From Heteroscillospira sp050252415 (lineage in GTDB: Bacteria; Bacillota; Clostridia; Oscillospirales; Oscillospiraceae): 13,167 nt of DNA. Positions 12,317-13,167 of the stretch are shown piece after piece (the stretch's first letter is position 1; every line of letters begins with the position of its first letter). The notes beneath the pieces are model-generated. The model saw nothing but the letters and a program-made list of their open reading frames with translations. It ran no database searches and was not told the origin of the DNA. Position numbers and translations under genes: made by a program. Where the stretch lies: the NCBI GenBank assembly GCA_050252415.1, contig JBFWKZ010000067.1:1-13167 (forward strand), given 5' to 3'.

Positions 12317-13167
12317 TTAGTGGCTAAGTCCCGGCAGGAACAGGGAAATCTGCGGGATAAAGGTGATTAAGAGGAGCGAGAGAATAAATGCGATAAGGAA
12401 TGGAACCGTGGCTTTGGCCAGTTTAAATACCGGGATATCCGTCATACCGCTTGCGACGAACAGATTGATGCCCATGGGCGGCGTGACCATTCCGATTGCC
12501 AGGTTTGCCGTCATAATGACGCCAAAGTGGACAGGGTCCACACCAATAGCGGTCGCTATCGGCAGCAGGATCGGCGTGAGGATCATGATGTTGGGGATGT
12601 TATCGATAATCATACCGCAGATGAGCATAATCACATTCATGATCAGCAAGATGGCGACTTTACTCGAGAAGACGGATAAAACGCCGGAGGTGATGACCTG
12701 GGGATATCTCAGCATGGTGAGGCAGCGTGCAAACGCCGTTGCGGCCGCAATGACAAAAAGAATATTGACATATGTCTTTGCGCCCTCGACAAATACTTTG
12801 CCGATATCTTTTAACGGAATCGTTCTGTAAATGAAAAGACACACGAACAGTCCGTAAAAGACTGAAATGACCGCCGCTTCGGTGGGGGAAGCGATCCCGC
12901 CGTATATTGATCCGAGAATAATTACCGGCGTGAGAAGTGCCCAAAAGCTTTCAATAAACAGCTTGATAAACCCTTTTTTTCGGATTGCTTTATAGTTCTC
13001 AAGCAGCTTTTCCTTGTCCTCGCCCTTCCGCCTGCAATAGATGTAGCTATAAATCATCAGGCTGACGCCGATTAGTAAGCCTGGGATGATACCGGCGATG
13101 AATAAATTAGACGGCGAAACGCCGGTAGCGGCCGAATAAACAATGTATGAGATACTTGGTGGGATAA
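12317..13167 (-). CDS. dctM: TRAP transporter large permease DctM, C-terminal two thirds (5' truncated)
   Basis: The reading frame is open to the window edge, so about 282 C-terminal residues of a roughly 425-residue protein are present. The ATG at 13057 is internal: the frame continues upstream with IPPSISYIVYSAATG and LFIAGIIPGLL, conserved DctM segments. Later family landmarks are GGIASPTEAAVISVFYG, LIMNVIMLICGMIIDNIPNIMILTPILLP, the FGVIMTANLAIGMVTPPMG loop region and a hydrophobic C-terminus. It is the channel subunit of the TRAP transporter, working with DctP just downstream. The small DctQ subunit is not between dctM and dctP, so it should lie upstream, outside the window, unless fused to DctM. 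A cytoplasmic charged loop (CRRKGEDKEKLLENYKAIRK) is typical. Confidence 0.95.
   Translation of the reverse strand, partial: IPPSISYIVYSAATGVSPSNLFIAGIIPGLLIGVSLMIYSYIYCRRKGEDKEKLLENYKAIRKKGFIKLFIESFWALLTPVIILGSIYGGIASPTEAAVISVFYGLFVCLFIYRTIPLKDIGKVFVEGAKTYVNILFVIAAATAFARCLTMLRYPQVITSGVLSVFSSKVAILLIMNVIMLICGMIIDNIPNIMILTPILLPIATAIGVDPVHFGVIMTANLAIGMVTPPMGINLFVASGMTDIPVFKLAKATVPFLIAFILSLLLITFIPQISLFLPGLSH

Noticed and set aside
1..13167. Insertion sequence, phage or toxin-antitoxin genes
   Set aside because: No transposase, integrase, phage or toxin motif was seen in the supported genes; all belong to metabolism, transport, redox or regulation.

Overview
The window looks like the chromosome of a Gram-positive anaerobe of the class Clostridia, possibly Oscillospiraceae. 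The grounds are strong AGGAGG-type ribosome binding sites, two substrate-binding proteins with lipobox signal peptides instead of free periplasmic ones, moderate GC with AT-rich promoters, and a ferredoxin/flavin membrane protein of the kind common in gut anaerobes. The taxonomic call is inference; no rRNA or other marker gene is present.

Left part (1-3090). The 3' end of a two-component sensor histidine kinase is followed by a good intrinsic terminator. Next comes a two-gene redox operon on the + strand: an ApbE-type FAD:protein FMN transferase, then a NapH/NosR-like membrane protein with two [4Fe-4S] motifs and two tandem FMN-binding domains. Each FMN domain carries the TGAT threonine that ApbE-type enzymes flavinylate, so enzyme and substrate sit side by side. 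The operon ends in a run of four strong hairpins, one of them a clear intrinsic terminator.

Middle part (3090-9700). A minus-strand operon runs tctC-tctB-tctA-esterase: a complete tripartite tricarboxylate transporter followed by an HSL-type alpha/beta hydrolase. Divergent from it are two LysR-type regulators that overlap by 11 bases and are probably translationally coupled. The shared 300-bp control region holds a near-consensus sigma-A promoter for the regulators (TTGACA, 17 bp, TATGAT). A 17-bp inverted repeat with one mismatch lies across its start site and is a candidate operator.

Right part (9700-13167). Convergent with the LysR pair is a second minus-strand transport operon: TRAP large permease dctM (cut by the window edge), TRAP binding protein dctP, then a metal-dependent amidohydrolase of the cog3964 (dihydroorotase-like) type. 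A 23-bp-stem palindrome separates it from the LysR genes.

Taken together, two unrelated carboxylate uptake systems, each ending in a hydrolase gene, flank a pair of LysR regulators. This suggests a catabolic island for carboxylic acids that arrive as esters, amides or acetylated derivatives. Substrates cannot be read from the sequence. The most unusual points are the self-contained flavinylation pair with an ApbE lacking any export signal, the esterase whose usual catalytic Asp position is Cys, and the coupled LysR pair with its inverted-repeat operator.
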